NCBI GenBank assembly: GCA_002413095.1
Contig: DHWI01000005.1
Location: 66,770-72,860 of the forward strand
Length of the DNA: 6,091 nucleotides
Source: Thermoleophilia bacterium UBA5186
Lineage (GTDB): Bacteria; Actinomycetota; Thermoleophilia; Gaiellales; Gaiellaceae
Direction: 5' to 3'
Numbering within the stretch: the stretch's first letter is position 1; every line of letters starts with the position of its first letter. The translations under genes were made by a program, and so were the position numbers. This document shows positions 1-5,312 of this stretch, piece after piece. Below the pieces are notes generated by a model. It was given only the letters and a program-made list of their open reading frames with translations. It did not search any database and was not told where the DNA came from.

Positions 1-29
1 GTCGTCCGATCCCCACGGCGCGGGGAGTT

Positions 30-170
30 ATGGCTGCGCCGGACTCCGAGCTCCGTTTCATCGTCGGCATCTGCGACGACGAGGAGCTCGCGGGACGAGC
101 TGTCGCCATCCTCAATCGCCTCGACCCTGCCCAGCTCGCGCCAGCTCGCATCAACTGGCTTTGGTTCTAG
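30..170 (+). CDS. Small hypothetical protein, or C-terminal tail of a gene entering from the left
   Basis: An open frame with mostly G/C third positions ends at TAG 168-170, four bases before the stop of the convergent gene. From the ATG at 30 it would encode 46 residues beginning MAAPDSELRFIVG and ending INWLWF. The start is uncertain: a GGGGAG purine run lies at 22-27, only two bases before the ATG, which is too close for a usual ribosome binding site. The frame also stays open to the left edge (from base 3), so this may be the end of a longer gene. The mix of acidic, hydrophobic and helical-looking residues resembles a real protein, but I recognise no family. Its reality rests only on codon bias and on the tight convergent fit with its neighbour. 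Confidence 0.4.
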   Translation: MAAPDSELRFIVGICDDEELAGRAVAILNRLDPAQLAPARINWLWF

Positions 171-174
171 AGCC

Positions 175-582
175 TCAGGCGCGCTGGCGGTCACTCAGCA
201 TCTTGCCGAGCGCCTGCAGGAGCTTCCAGCCCAGGCTCGCGTTCTCCTCGACGATCGGACGGAAGGCCCAGCTCGTCAGGCCGTAGCACCGAAGCTCCTC
301 GTCGGCGGTCACCGTCGCGGTTCGGTCGGTCTTCGCGAGGAGCGCGACTTCGCCGAAGTAGTCGCCGGGTCCGAGCTTGCGGCGCTCGCTCCCGCCGACC
401 GACACGGTCGCGTGACCCGTGTCGATGACGAAGAAGCCGACGCCGCTCTCGCCCTCGACCAGCACGGTGTCGCCCGCATTGAACGTGCGCTCCTTCATCG
501 AGCCTGCGATCCTCTCCAGGTCCCGACGATCGACATCGGAGAACAGTGGAACGCGCTGGAGAACCTCGGTCGGGGCAGGCAC
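175..582 (-). CDS. Stand-alone cyclic nucleotide-binding domain (Crp/PKA-type CNBD) protein
   Basis: The 135-residue product is essentially one cyclic-nucleotide-binding domain. Residues about 8-30 form the leading helices (PLFSDVDRRDLERIA), followed by the beta-roll with the typical turn FNAGDTVLVEGESG (34-47). The phosphate-binding cassette spans about 76-91 (FGEVALL ... DRTATV), with Glu78 and Arg87 in the positions that hold the ribose and phosphate in CAP and PKA, so binding of cAMP or cGMP is plausible. There is no helix-turn-helix after the domain, so it is not a Crp-type transcription factor; it is more likely a small sensor or partner subunit. The GTG start at 582 is the only reasonable one: an in-frame TAG lies at 594-592. 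There is no Shine-Dalgarno sequence, but a good -10 element sits just upstream, suggesting a leaderless mRNA. It is divergent from the MBL-fold hydrolase. Confidence 0.9.
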   Translation of the reverse strand: MPAPTEVLQRVPLFSDVDRRDLERIAGSMKERTFNAGDTVLVEGESGVGFFVIDTGHATVSVGGSERRKLGPGDYFGEVALLAKTDRTATVTADEELRCYGLTSWAFRPIVEENASLGWKLLQALGKMLSDRQRA

Positions 583-588
583 CCGGCC

Positions 589-594
589 ATTCTA
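589..594 (-). promoter_or_regulatory. Candidate -10 element (TAGAAT) for a leaderless CNBD transcript
   Basis: On the minus strand TAGAAT (5 of 6 matches to TATAAT) ends six bases before the GTG start codon at 582. Transcription would therefore begin at or next to the start codon, which explains the missing ribosome binding site. A -35 at the expected distance is poor (TTCATC, minus strand of 613-618, 18-base spacer). Known biology: leaderless transcripts with A or G of the start codon at +1 are common in actinobacteria. Assignment here is inference. Confidence 0.4.
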
Positions 595-630
595 TGACAA
601 AGAACGAACACCGATGAAGGGCTCCGAGTC

Positions 631-1353
631 TTGAAGCTGATCGTGGCCGGCTGCTCGCCCGCGTGGCCGAACCCCGGCGGAGCGCAGTCGGGTTACGTGG
701 TCGAGGGCGAGTCCGGCCGGCTCCTGCTGGACTGCGGCCCGGGCGTTCTGCCTCAGCTCCGGGTGCGCGAGGGCTGGCCTCGGCTCGACGCGATCGCAAT
801 CAGCCATTTCCACCTCGACCACTGGGGCGATCTCGTGCCGTGGGCCTGGGGTGTGATGTTCGGTCCGGCCGCCGACCTGGACCCGCCCGAGCTCTGGCTC
901 CCTCCCGGCGGCACGGAGCAGCTGCGCGCGTTCGGACGCTCGTTCGGAACAGAGGCGATGTTCGAGGAGACGTTCTCGATCCGCGAGTACGCCGACGCGG
1001 TCGCATTCGAGACGGCAGGCTTCGAGATCACTCCGGCGCGCGTTCCTCACTACGGGCTGCTGTCGTTCGGCTTCCGCGTGACCGACTCGCATGCCGCCCT
1101 TGCCTACTCGGCCGACTCTGGGCCGGCGGACGCTCTCAGCGAGCTCGCCAGCGACGCCGACCTGTTCATCTGCGAGGCGACGCTCGCCGAGTCGGGCGAG
1201 GAAGGCGCGCGCGGCCACCTTTCCCTGGAGGAGGCTGCGGCCGCGTTCGACGCATCCGGCGCGCGACGGCTGCTGGTGACGCACCGTCCGGCCGAGCTTC
1301 CGCTCGCCGCCGGCTTCGAGCAGGCGCGCGACGGGATGGAGCTGGAGGTCTAG
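631..1353 (+). CDS. MBL-fold metallo-hydrolase, RNase Z-like group
   Basis: The 240-residue product has a metallo-beta-lactamase fold, probably a cytoplasmic two-metal hydrolase. The metal motif HFHLDH is at 59-64 (His59, His61, Asp63, His64). Further likely ligands are His140 (VPHY), Asp162 (YSADSGP) and His218 (VTHRP); His196 (GHLS) matches the conserved GHLS block of the RNase Z/ElaC-like branch. The N-terminus reads MKLIVAGCSPAWPNPGG and then LLLDCGPG, typical of this branch. It is shorter than true RNase Z (about 300 residues) and I see no exosite arm, so a phosphodiesterase or other hydrolase role is more likely than tRNA processing. The TTG at 631 is chosen because a stop (TGA 595-597) lies upstream with no ATG or GTG between, and a GAAGGG ribosome site is at 616-621. 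It sits 48 bases from the divergent CNBD gene; a cyclic-nucleotide phosphodiesterase function is tempting but unproven. Confidence 0.9.
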   Translation: MKLIVAGCSPAWPNPGGAQSGYVVEGESGRLLLDCGPGVLPQLRVREGWPRLDAIAISHFHLDHWGDLVPWAWGVMFGPAADLDPPELWLPPGGTEQLRAFGRSFGTEAMFEETFSIREYADAVAFETAGFEITPARVPHYGLLSFGFRVTDSHAALAYSADSGPADALSELASDADLFICEATLAESGEEGARGHLSLEEAAAAFDASGARRLLVTHRPAELPLAAGFEQARDGMELEV

Positions 1354-1430
1354 ACGGTTCCGCCGCTCGCGCTTGGCGGGTCGGAAAGGGAGCGCAGACG
1401 GACGGGCGGCAAAGCCACCTGTCCTGAGAC

Positions 1431-1451
1431 GGCGCCGCCGAGAACGGCGCC
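1431..1451. terminator. Hairpin between convergent genes
   Basis: A perfect 7-bp stem GGCGCCG (1431-1437) pairs with CGGCGCC (1445-1451) around a 7-base loop; three more pairs (AGA 1427-1429 with TCT 1452-1454) form across a one-base bulge. It lies between the MBL gene end and the transporter stop and runs into that stop codon. There is no T-run on either side, so it is a weak or factor-assisted terminator candidate. The rest of the gap from 1354 holds no gene I can see. Confidence 0.4.
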
Positions 1452-1452
1452 T

Positions 1453-3108
1453 CTAGACGGGAACGGGCGGGGCCAGCCGCGACAGGACGACCATCTCCGC
1501 GGCCTGCCGGCTCTCGGGGTCGCCGTTGACGGCGGCGAGGAAGTCGTCGCGTGCGAGCGCGAGCAGGTCGACGTCGGTGCCCGCGCGCACGGTCGCCGTT
1601 CGCGGCACGTCTCGCAGGAGCGCGATCTCCCCGAAGTAGCCGCCGGCACCGTGCACCGACAGAGGCTGCCCGTCGGGAACGATCTCGACCTCGCCGCGCT
1701 CGACGATGTAGAAGCGATCGCCCGGCTCGCCGGCACGGATGATCTCGCTCCCGGCCGTAGCGTGGACGGGCACGAGGCGTGACGCGCTCCGTTCGAGGGC
1801 CGGCGCCGGCAGGGGCGCGAAGATCGGAATGGCGCGGAGCAGCTGCACTCGAGCGAGGGGCGGGGTCGCACTGGAGTCGATCACGGCGAGCCGGCGCCAC
1901 GTCAGCGCGACGAGGACCGGAAGGAAGGCGCCCGTGACAACGAGCGCGCCCCGGGCGCCTATGCCCGCGATCAGGAGCGGGGCCGCGGCCGCGCCGAGGG
2001 CGATCGAGCCGACGATGAGGCTCTCGAGCACCCCGAAGACCCTCGCCAGCACCTCGTCGTCGGCAGACCGCTGGAGCAACGTCATCCCGGCCACGTCGAC
2101 GATGGTGTTGCCGACACCGACGCAGCCGAGCATGGCGATTGCGAGGACGGCGCTCGGCCAGACGCCGATCAGCGCGATCGGAAACCCCCAGAGCACCATG
2201 CCGAGGCCAAATCCGACCGCGAGCCGTTCGCGCCCGACGAACACTGCCGCTGCGACCGCGCCCAGAAGCCCTCCGACGCCGAGCGCCGAATTGAGGATGC
2301 CGACGCCCGAGCTGCCGAGTCCCACAACTTCGATCGAGGCGACGACGACCAGCACGCTCAAGGCGCCCATGACGAAGGTCTGCGCGGCGAAGAGGCCGAC
2401 CAGCACGCGCAGGCCCCGGTCGCCTGCGATCGCGCGGAAGCCTCCCGCGGCGTGCGCGAGGAACGGCTGCCGTTCCGCGCGCTCGCTGGTCTTCGGTGCC
2501 GGCTTGGGCGTGATCCGGAGCACGAGTGCCGCAGACCAGACGAACGTGGCGGCGGTCACGAGGAAGACGACGCCGGTGGACGAGACTGCGAGCAGGAAAG
2601 CGCCCAATGCGGGGCCGATGAAGATTCCCGCGCTTTCGATCGTCGACGCGACGACGTTCGCCGCAGTCAGCTCCTGCGGCGTCCGGGCGAGGGACGGCAC
2701 AAGCGCGGCCTGAGCCGGCCTGAAGGCCGTCCCGGTCACGGCGACGAGCCCGGAGAGGACGTACACGATCCAGACAGGGGCGCCGGCGAAGACGATTGCG
2801 GCCGCCGTGACCAGGGTCGCTGCGCGGATCGCGTCGGCCGCGACCATCACTCGCGCCCGTGGGAGGCGGTCGCCGAGAGACCCGGTCAGCGGGGCAGCCA
2901 GTGCCGCCGCCGTCCAGCGGGCGAAGCCGACGAGGCCGACGGCAGTCGCCCCGCCCGCGTCGTAGGCAAAGACCACGAGCCCGACGCCATACGCCCAGGT
3001 ACCGATCATGGAGCCTGCCCAGGCGAGCTCGAGGCGTCGCAGGTCGGGATTCCTGAAGACGTCGCGGAACGCGTGCAGCGACTCTGCGACTCGTGTTGCG
3101 GCCTTCAC
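1453..3108 (-). CDS. MFS transporter with C-terminal cyclic nucleotide-binding domain
   Basis: The 551-residue protein joins two parts. Residues 1 to about 408 are a major facilitator superfamily transporter of the EntS-like (MFS_3) type with about 12 membrane segments. The loop-2/3 signature is visible as GSLGDRLPRARVMVAAD (76-92), and FRPAQAALVPSL (129-140) is a common block of this subgroup. A short linker leads to a CNBD at about 422-545, including RAGEPGDRFYIVERGEVEIV (458-477) and the phosphate-binding cassette YFGEIALLRDVPRTATV (491-507) with Glu494 and Arg503. The cytosolic CNBD presumably gates or regulates export when it binds cAMP or cGMP; the transported substrate is unknown. The GTG start at 3108 gives a normal N-terminus (MKAATRVAESLHAFRDVFRN), with no ATG nearby upstream in frame and only a weak ribosome site. 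It ends tail to tail with the MBL gene. The frame is intact over the fusion, so this is a genuine two-domain gene. Confidence 0.93.
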   Translation of the reverse strand: MKAATRVAESLHAFRDVFRNPDLRRLELAWAGSMIGTWAYGVGLVVFAYDAGGATAVGLVGFARWTAAALAAPLTGSLGDRLPRARVMVAADAIRAATLVTAAAIVFAGAPVWIVYVLSGLVAVTGTAFRPAQAALVPSLARTPQELTAANVVASTIESAGIFIGPALGAFLLAVSSTGVVFLVTAATFVWSAALVLRITPKPAPKTSERAERQPFLAHAAGGFRAIAGDRGLRVLVGLFAAQTFVMGALSVLVVVASIEVVGLGSSGVGILNSALGVGGLLGAVAAAVFVGRERLAVGFGLGMVLWGFPIALIGVWPSAVLAIAMLGCVGVGNTIVDVAGMTLLQRSADDEVLARVFGVLESLIVGSIALGAAAAPLLIAGIGARGALVVTGAFLPVLVALTWRRLAVIDSSATPPLARVQLLRAIPIFAPLPAPALERSASRLVPVHATAGSEIIRAGEPGDRFYIVERGEVEIVPDGQPLSVHGAGGYFGEIALLRDVPRTATVRAGTDVDLLALARDDFLAAVNGDPESRQAAEMVVLSRLAPPVPV

Positions 3109-3226
3109 GCGGGCAGGATCGCAGCGTGGATTGTGTTTTGAAAGGGGGACGTGGGAAGATCCGGCGTAGGTTTCGCGTCTGGTGTGCGGTAGCGCAAATC
3201 GCGCGGACCTTCCGGAAGGAGGAGAA
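3109..3226. promoter_or_regulatory. Divergent intergenic region between the MFS-CNBD gene and the 54-aa peptide gene
   Basis: The 118-bp gap must hold promoters for both directions. Towards the peptide gene, GGAAG (3154-3158), a 17-base spacer and CGTC (3176-3179) resemble an ECF-sigma promoter; the same pattern recurs before the other small gene (4927-4952). Towards the transporter, the best -10-like hexamer is CACAAT (minus strand of 3130-3135) with no clear -35. Both assignments are weak and rest on pattern only. Confidence 0.35.
3217..3223 (+). promoter_or_regulatory. Strong ribosome binding site (AGGAGGA) fixing the start of the peptide gene
   Basis: AGGAGGA is a near-perfect complement to the 16S rRNA 3' end and lies three to four bases before the ATG at 3227. 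It decides the start over an in-frame ATG-less extension and an alternative start at 3182 that would only add residues translated from the promoter region. Confidence 0.8.
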
Positions 3227-3391
3227 ATGTCAGAAGGACAGGATGAGCACGTCCGCTCCGAAGAGGAAGAGAAGGAAGAGCCGGACGTCGAGGCTCATCG
3301 CGCAGATATCGGCCGGGCCGACGTAGGCCGGGCCGACGTAGGCCGTGCGGACGTAGGCATGGAAAGCGAAACGGACCGTAACGAGCCCTAG
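3227..3391 (+). CDS. Small acidic peptide (54 aa) with RAD[I/V]G tandem repeats
   Basis: The gene encodes a 54-residue, highly charged, hydrophilic peptide. Residues 1-20 are rich in Glu and Asp (MSEGQDEHVRSEEEEKEEPD), followed by VEAHR and four exact five-residue units RAD[I/V]G (25-44), then a polar tail MESETDRNEP. There is no signal peptide, membrane segment or cysteine, so it is probably cytosolic and disordered except perhaps in the repeat. An excellent ribosome site (3217-3223) and a terminator-like hairpin directly after it support a real gene. I do not recognise its family. The acidic N-terminal part followed by a repeat core is the layout seen in some precursor peptides of ribosomally made, modified products, but no modifying enzyme of a known class lies nearby; it could equally be a small interaction or stress protein. 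It converges on the GAF/S8 peptidase operon. Confidence 0.75.
   Translation: MSEGQDEHVRSEEEEKEEPDVEAHRADIGRADVGRADVGRADVGMESETDRNEP
3299..3358 (+). repeat. Four tandem 15-bp units inside the small peptide gene
   Basis: Four in-frame 15-base units encode Arg-Ala-Asp-Ile/Val-Gly. Units 2 and 3 (3314-3328 and 3329-3343) are identical in DNA (CGGGCCGACGTAGGC); unit 1 carries GAT ATC instead of GAC GTA, and unit 4 differs by two bases (CGTGCGGACGTAGGC). The near-identity at DNA level points to recent unit duplication, so the copy number may vary between strains. Confidence 0.9.
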
Positions 3392-3412
3392 CCCGCTCGG
3401 TTCCGGCTGTTC

Positions 3413-3440
3413 ACTGAGCCCGGCTCCAGCCGGGCTCAGT
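3413..3440. terminator. Perfect 13-bp hairpin at a convergent gene junction
   Basis: ACTGAGCCCGGCT (3413-3425) pairs without mismatch with AGCCGGGCTCAGT (3428-3440) around only two loop bases, so in RNA the inner pairs would open to a 4-6 base loop. The right arm contains the stop codon of the GAF gene (3436-3438). No T-run follows in either direction. It probably ends transcription both of the small peptide gene (plus) and of the GAF operon (minus). Confidence 0.6.
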
Positions 3441-4086
3441 CGTTCTCGGGGCGTTCGGCGAGCAGCTCGTCGATCGCCCCGAGCAAACGCAGCGCCGCTT
3501 CTCGCCTGGGCTTCGCCCCGTCGTCGAGGGCCCGCGCGATCCGCGCCACGACCGCGAGCTCGCCACCCTCTACTGCGGCCCGTGCGCGCCGCGCCCGCTG
3601 GAGCAGATCGAGCGCGATCGCGGCCTGATTCGCGAAGAGGCCCAGCAGCTCGATCTCAGCCAGGCTGAAGCGGGTCTCCTGCGGTCGGTCGAGCACTTCG
3701 AGCACACCGAGCGCGCGCTCTTCATGGAGGAGCGGGACCGCCATCAGCCCGCTCGGGACGTAGCCGGTGCTCTCCGCAGCGTCTCGCGCGAAGCGAGGAT
3801 CGTCACCGACGTTTTCGATCACAAGCGGCTGGCGCGCGACCAGCACCCAGCCGGCAATTCCGGTGCTCGACGGAAACCGACGGCCCCGGAGCGTCTCGGA
3901 GCCTTCGCCGGCGACTGCTTCGAACACGAGCTCGTCAGTCTCCTCGTCGAGCAGGAAGATGGACGAAGCCTGCGCGCGGAAGATCGCCCGGGCGACTTCC
4001 ACCACGGATTGCAGGAGCCTCTGGAACGACTCCTCGGCGCCGAGCACACCAGCCGCAACCGCTGCCCGGAGCTCCTCGTCGCTCAT
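3436..4086 (-). CDS. GAF-domain protein, partner of the upstream S8 peptidase
   Basis: The 216-residue protein consists of a short N-terminal helix (1-20), one GAF domain (about 20-163) and a helical C-terminal tail rich in Ala, Arg and Glu (164-216). GAF signatures include ASSIFLLDEETDELVFEAV (40-58), GIAGWVLVARQPLVIENV (76-93), DPRF (96-99) and MAVPLL (115-120) followed by LGVLEVLDR (126-134). GAF domains bind small ligands (cyclic nucleotides, haem, bilins) or mediate dimerisation; no Cys or other obvious pigment anchor is visible, so the ligand is unknown. There is no kinase, cyclase or DNA-binding domain attached. Its ATG overlaps the peptidase stop by four bases (ATGA at 4083-4086), so translation is coupled and the two products probably act together, with the GAF protein as sensor or regulator of the protease. 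That role is inference. Confidence 0.88.
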   Translation of the reverse strand: MSDEELRAAVAAGVLGAEESFQRLLQSVVEVARAIFRAQASSIFLLDEETDELVFEAVAGEGSETLRGRRFPSSTGIAGWVLVARQPLVIENVGDDPRFARDAAESTGYVPSGLMAVPLLHEERALGVLEVLDRPQETRFSLAEIELLGLFANQAAIALDLLQRARRARAAVEGGELAVVARIARALDDGAKPRREAALRLLGAIDELLAERPEND

Positions 4087-4901
4087 CCCTCACCGCCCAC
4101 GTTCGACGCGGTCAGGTAGAGCAGGCTCTTGAGCTGGAACGGCGTCAGCTCGGGGTGCTTGCTCAGCACAAGGGCGCAGATCCCCGAGATGTGAGGGGTG
4201 GCGAAGCTGTTTCCGGTCACATGCAAGCTGCCGCCGCCGAGCCAAGCGACCTCGAGATTGAGTCCGCGCGCAAAGAACTCGACCGGTGGGCGCGGGTTGT
4301 AGTAGTACGCGAAAGGGTCGTCCTCCTCATGGCTGCCGACGGAGATGACCGAGGAAAAGCGCCAGGGATAGCTCTCGACGGGCATGTTGTGAGCCGAGGC
4401 GACCAGCATCGTGCGGCGGAAATAGGCGCTGTCGGCGAGTTCGTGCAACGTACTCGCGAATTGGCGCTTCGTTGTCGAGAGGCTCATGTTGATCACGTCG
4501 AAGTCGTGTTCGATCGCCCAGCGGAGACCTGCCAGCATGACGCTTCCGCTGCCGGTGTACCCCGCGCCCAGGACGCGCACGCTGGAGATCGAACAATCGG
4601 GCGCCAGCGATCGAACGATGCCGGCGCAGGCCGTCCCGTGCCCGCAGAGGTCGCCTTCGGTGTCCTCCACTACCGTCACGTCGTCGCCCACCGCGGTGAG
4701 CGCCACCGTTTGGTCGATCGAGCCGACGAGCGGATGCCCGGGCTCGATGCCGCTGTCGAGTATGCAGATGCGGACGCCGGCTCCGGTCGCGCCGCCCCAC
4801 GCCCAGCTGCGCGTGACGCGCTCGGGCCAGTCCGGGGACACCGCCAGCTCTCCGAGAGCTTCGGCGGAGAGGCTCCAGGCAGGACGCGGCTCGTTCGACA
4901 C
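4083..4901 (-). CDS. Subtilisin-like S8 family serine peptidase, no signal peptide
   Basis: The 272-residue protein carries the complete subtilase triad: Asp49 in ICILDSGIEPGHP (45-57), His88 in GDLCGHGTACAGIV (83-96) and Ser232 in TGNSFATPHISG (229-240). Asn172 (ASAHN) fits the oxyanion-hole position, though the usual Gly before it is His. VINMSLS (136-142) is the conserved SG-like beta strand. The N-terminus (MSNEPRPAWSLSAEALGELA) has no signal peptide and no obvious I9 prodomain, so the enzyme is likely intracellular and made in short, nearly prodomain-free form. The GTG start at 4901 lacks a ribosome site but has a -10-like TAGACT seven bases upstream, compatible with a leaderless mRNA. 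It is the first gene of a two-gene operon with the GAF protein and is divergent from the 67-aa protein gene. Substrate unknown; regulated intracellular proteolysis or peptide maturation are possible. Confidence 0.92.
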   Translation of the reverse strand: MSNEPRPAWSLSAEALGELAVSPDWPERVTRSWAWGGATGAGVRICILDSGIEPGHPLVGSIDQTVALTAVGDDVTVVEDTEGDLCGHGTACAGIVRSLAPDCSISSVRVLGAGYTGSGSVMLAGLRWAIEHDFDVINMSLSTTKRQFASTLHELADSAYFRRTMLVASAHNMPVESYPWRFSSVISVGSHEEDDPFAYYYNPRPPVEFFARGLNLEVAWLGGGSLHVTGNSFATPHISGICALVLSKHPELTPFQLKSLLYLTASNVGGEG

Positions 4902-4908
4902 TGCGCCG

Positions 4909-4914
4909 AGTCTA
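4909..4914 (-). promoter_or_regulatory. Candidate -10 element (TAGACT) for the S8 peptidase operon
   Basis: On the minus strand TAGACT fits the actinobacterial TAnnnT -10 pattern and ends seven bases before the GTG start at 4901, so the transcript would start at or beside the start codon. The layout repeats that of the CNBD gene (TAGAAT six bases before its GTG). No convincing -35 is seen. Confidence 0.35.
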
Positions 4915-4926
4915 AAAGGCTGCCGG

Positions 4927-4952
4927 GGAAGAAAAGCGGGTCGAGGCCCGTC
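4927..4952 (+). promoter_or_regulatory. Candidate ECF-sigma-type promoter of the 67-aa protein gene
   Basis: GGAAG (4927-4931) and CGTC (4949-4952) are separated by 17 bases, the general form of extracytoplasmic-function sigma promoters. The same pair with the same 17-base spacing occurs before the 54-aa peptide gene (3154-3179), and both continue CGTCT[T/G]GTG. The search was made after the fact and has not been tested statistically. Confidence 0.3.
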
Positions 4953-4973
4953 TTGTGGTCGTCACCGACGAGC

Positions 4974-4979
4974 AAGGAG
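4974..4979 (+). promoter_or_regulatory. Ribosome binding site (AAGGAG) fixing the start at 4986
   Basis: AAGGAG lies six bases before the ATG at 4986. It selects this start over the long in-frame open stretch further upstream, which is antisense to the S8 peptidase. Confidence 0.75.
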
Positions 4980-4985
4980 CCGCAG

Positions 4986-5189
4986 ATGCTGTCCCATCCG
5001 ATCGTAATGCAGGAGCTCGCTCGAGCCCGGACCGACGACCTGTTGCGCGAAGCTGTGCGCTACCGCCTGGCGGCCGAGGCCGCTCCCCGCGAGTCGCGCC
5101 TCCGGCGAGCGTTGAGCTCGCTTGGCCCGGTCTTCGCCCAGCGGCGCAAGCGGGAGGCCGCAACTCCCGCGATCGTCCAGCCGGTCTGA
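4986..5189 (+). CDS. Small basic helical protein (67 aa), unknown function
   Basis: The 67-residue product starts MLSHPIVMQELARARTDDLL and is predicted to be mostly helical, with many Arg and Ala residues: one amphipathic helix at about 5-33, a second at about 36-58 containing AQRRKREA, and a short hydrophobic tail (TPAIVQPV). There is no signal peptide or membrane segment. From memory, short actinobacterial hypotheticals with an ELARAR..DLLREA..RLA helix are frequent, but I know no function for them. A good ribosome site (4974-4979) and a strong terminator (5208-5248) make it a well-bounded single-gene transcript. It is divergent from the S8 peptidase gene, 84 bases away, and may share control with the other small gene through the ECF-like promoter. 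DNA, RNA or membrane-surface binding would fit the charge; this is a guess from composition. Confidence 0.72.
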   Translation: MLSHPIVMQELARARTDDLLREAVRYRLAAEAAPRESRLRRALSSLGPVFAQRRKREAATPAIVQPV

Positions 5190-5207
5190 GGCGAGCACAG
5201 GGAGGCG

Positions 5208-5248
5208 AGAGCCGTCCGGATCAAAGTCCGGGCGGCTCTTGTCTTTTT
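5208..5248 (+). terminator. Strong rho-independent terminator
   Basis: AGAGCCGTCCGGA (5208-5220) pairs with TCCGGGCGGCTCT (5227-5239): 13 pairs including one U-G wobble, with a 6-base loop TCAAAG, followed by TGTCTTTTT (5240-5248). It ends the transcript of the 67-aa gene and separates it from the GFP-like gene. Confidence 0.92.
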
Positions 5249-5267
5249 CAGGCCCGCGCGTTAGAAC
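5239..5267 (+). promoter_or_regulatory. Candidate promoter of the GFP-like/cyclase operon
   Basis: TTGTCT (5239-5244) and TAGAAC (5262-5267), each four of six consensus matches, are 17 bases apart. The -35 would overlap the terminator's T-run. Transcription would start near 5274, leaving a leader of about 39 bases that contains the purine-rich AAGGAAGCGAGG (5297-5308) before the ATG. Weak, because it is from pattern alone. Confidence 0.3.
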
Positions 5268-5312
5268 CCTCGCAGTTCTCGGACCTGCGGCCACTTAAGG
5301 AAGCGAGGCGCG

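Noticed and set aside
592..1284. Minus-strand 230-codon frame opposite the MBL gene
   Set aside because: Antisense to a gene with complete metal-binding motifs, and its translation shows no domain.
631..1353. Naming the MBL gene rnz (tRNA 3'-processing RNase Z)
   Set aside because: The protein is short and no exosite is visible; the RNase Z-like branch contains many other hydrolases.
1739..2713. 324-codon plus-strand open frame opposite the transporter
   Set aside because: It mirrors the MFS-CNBD gene; its Ser/Thr/Pro/Arg-rich translation is typical of antisense reading of a high-GC gene.
3182..3226. Earlier in-frame start for the 54-aa peptide
   Set aside because: The extension would place the excellent AGGAGGA site inside the coding region and read through the promoter area.
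3299..3358. CRISPR-like repeat
   Set aside because: The 15-bp units are directly adjacent with no spacers and keep the reading frame of a peptide gene.
4155..4985. Long plus-strand open frame leading into the 67-aa gene
   Set aside because: It is antisense to the well-supported S8 peptidase and GAF genes, has no family features (Arg/Ala/Gly-rich noise of high-GC DNA), and a clear ribosome site marks the start at 4986.
3227..5189. Toxin-antitoxin reading of the two small genes
   Set aside because: They are 1.6 kb apart in separate transcription units and match no toxin or antitoxin family I know.
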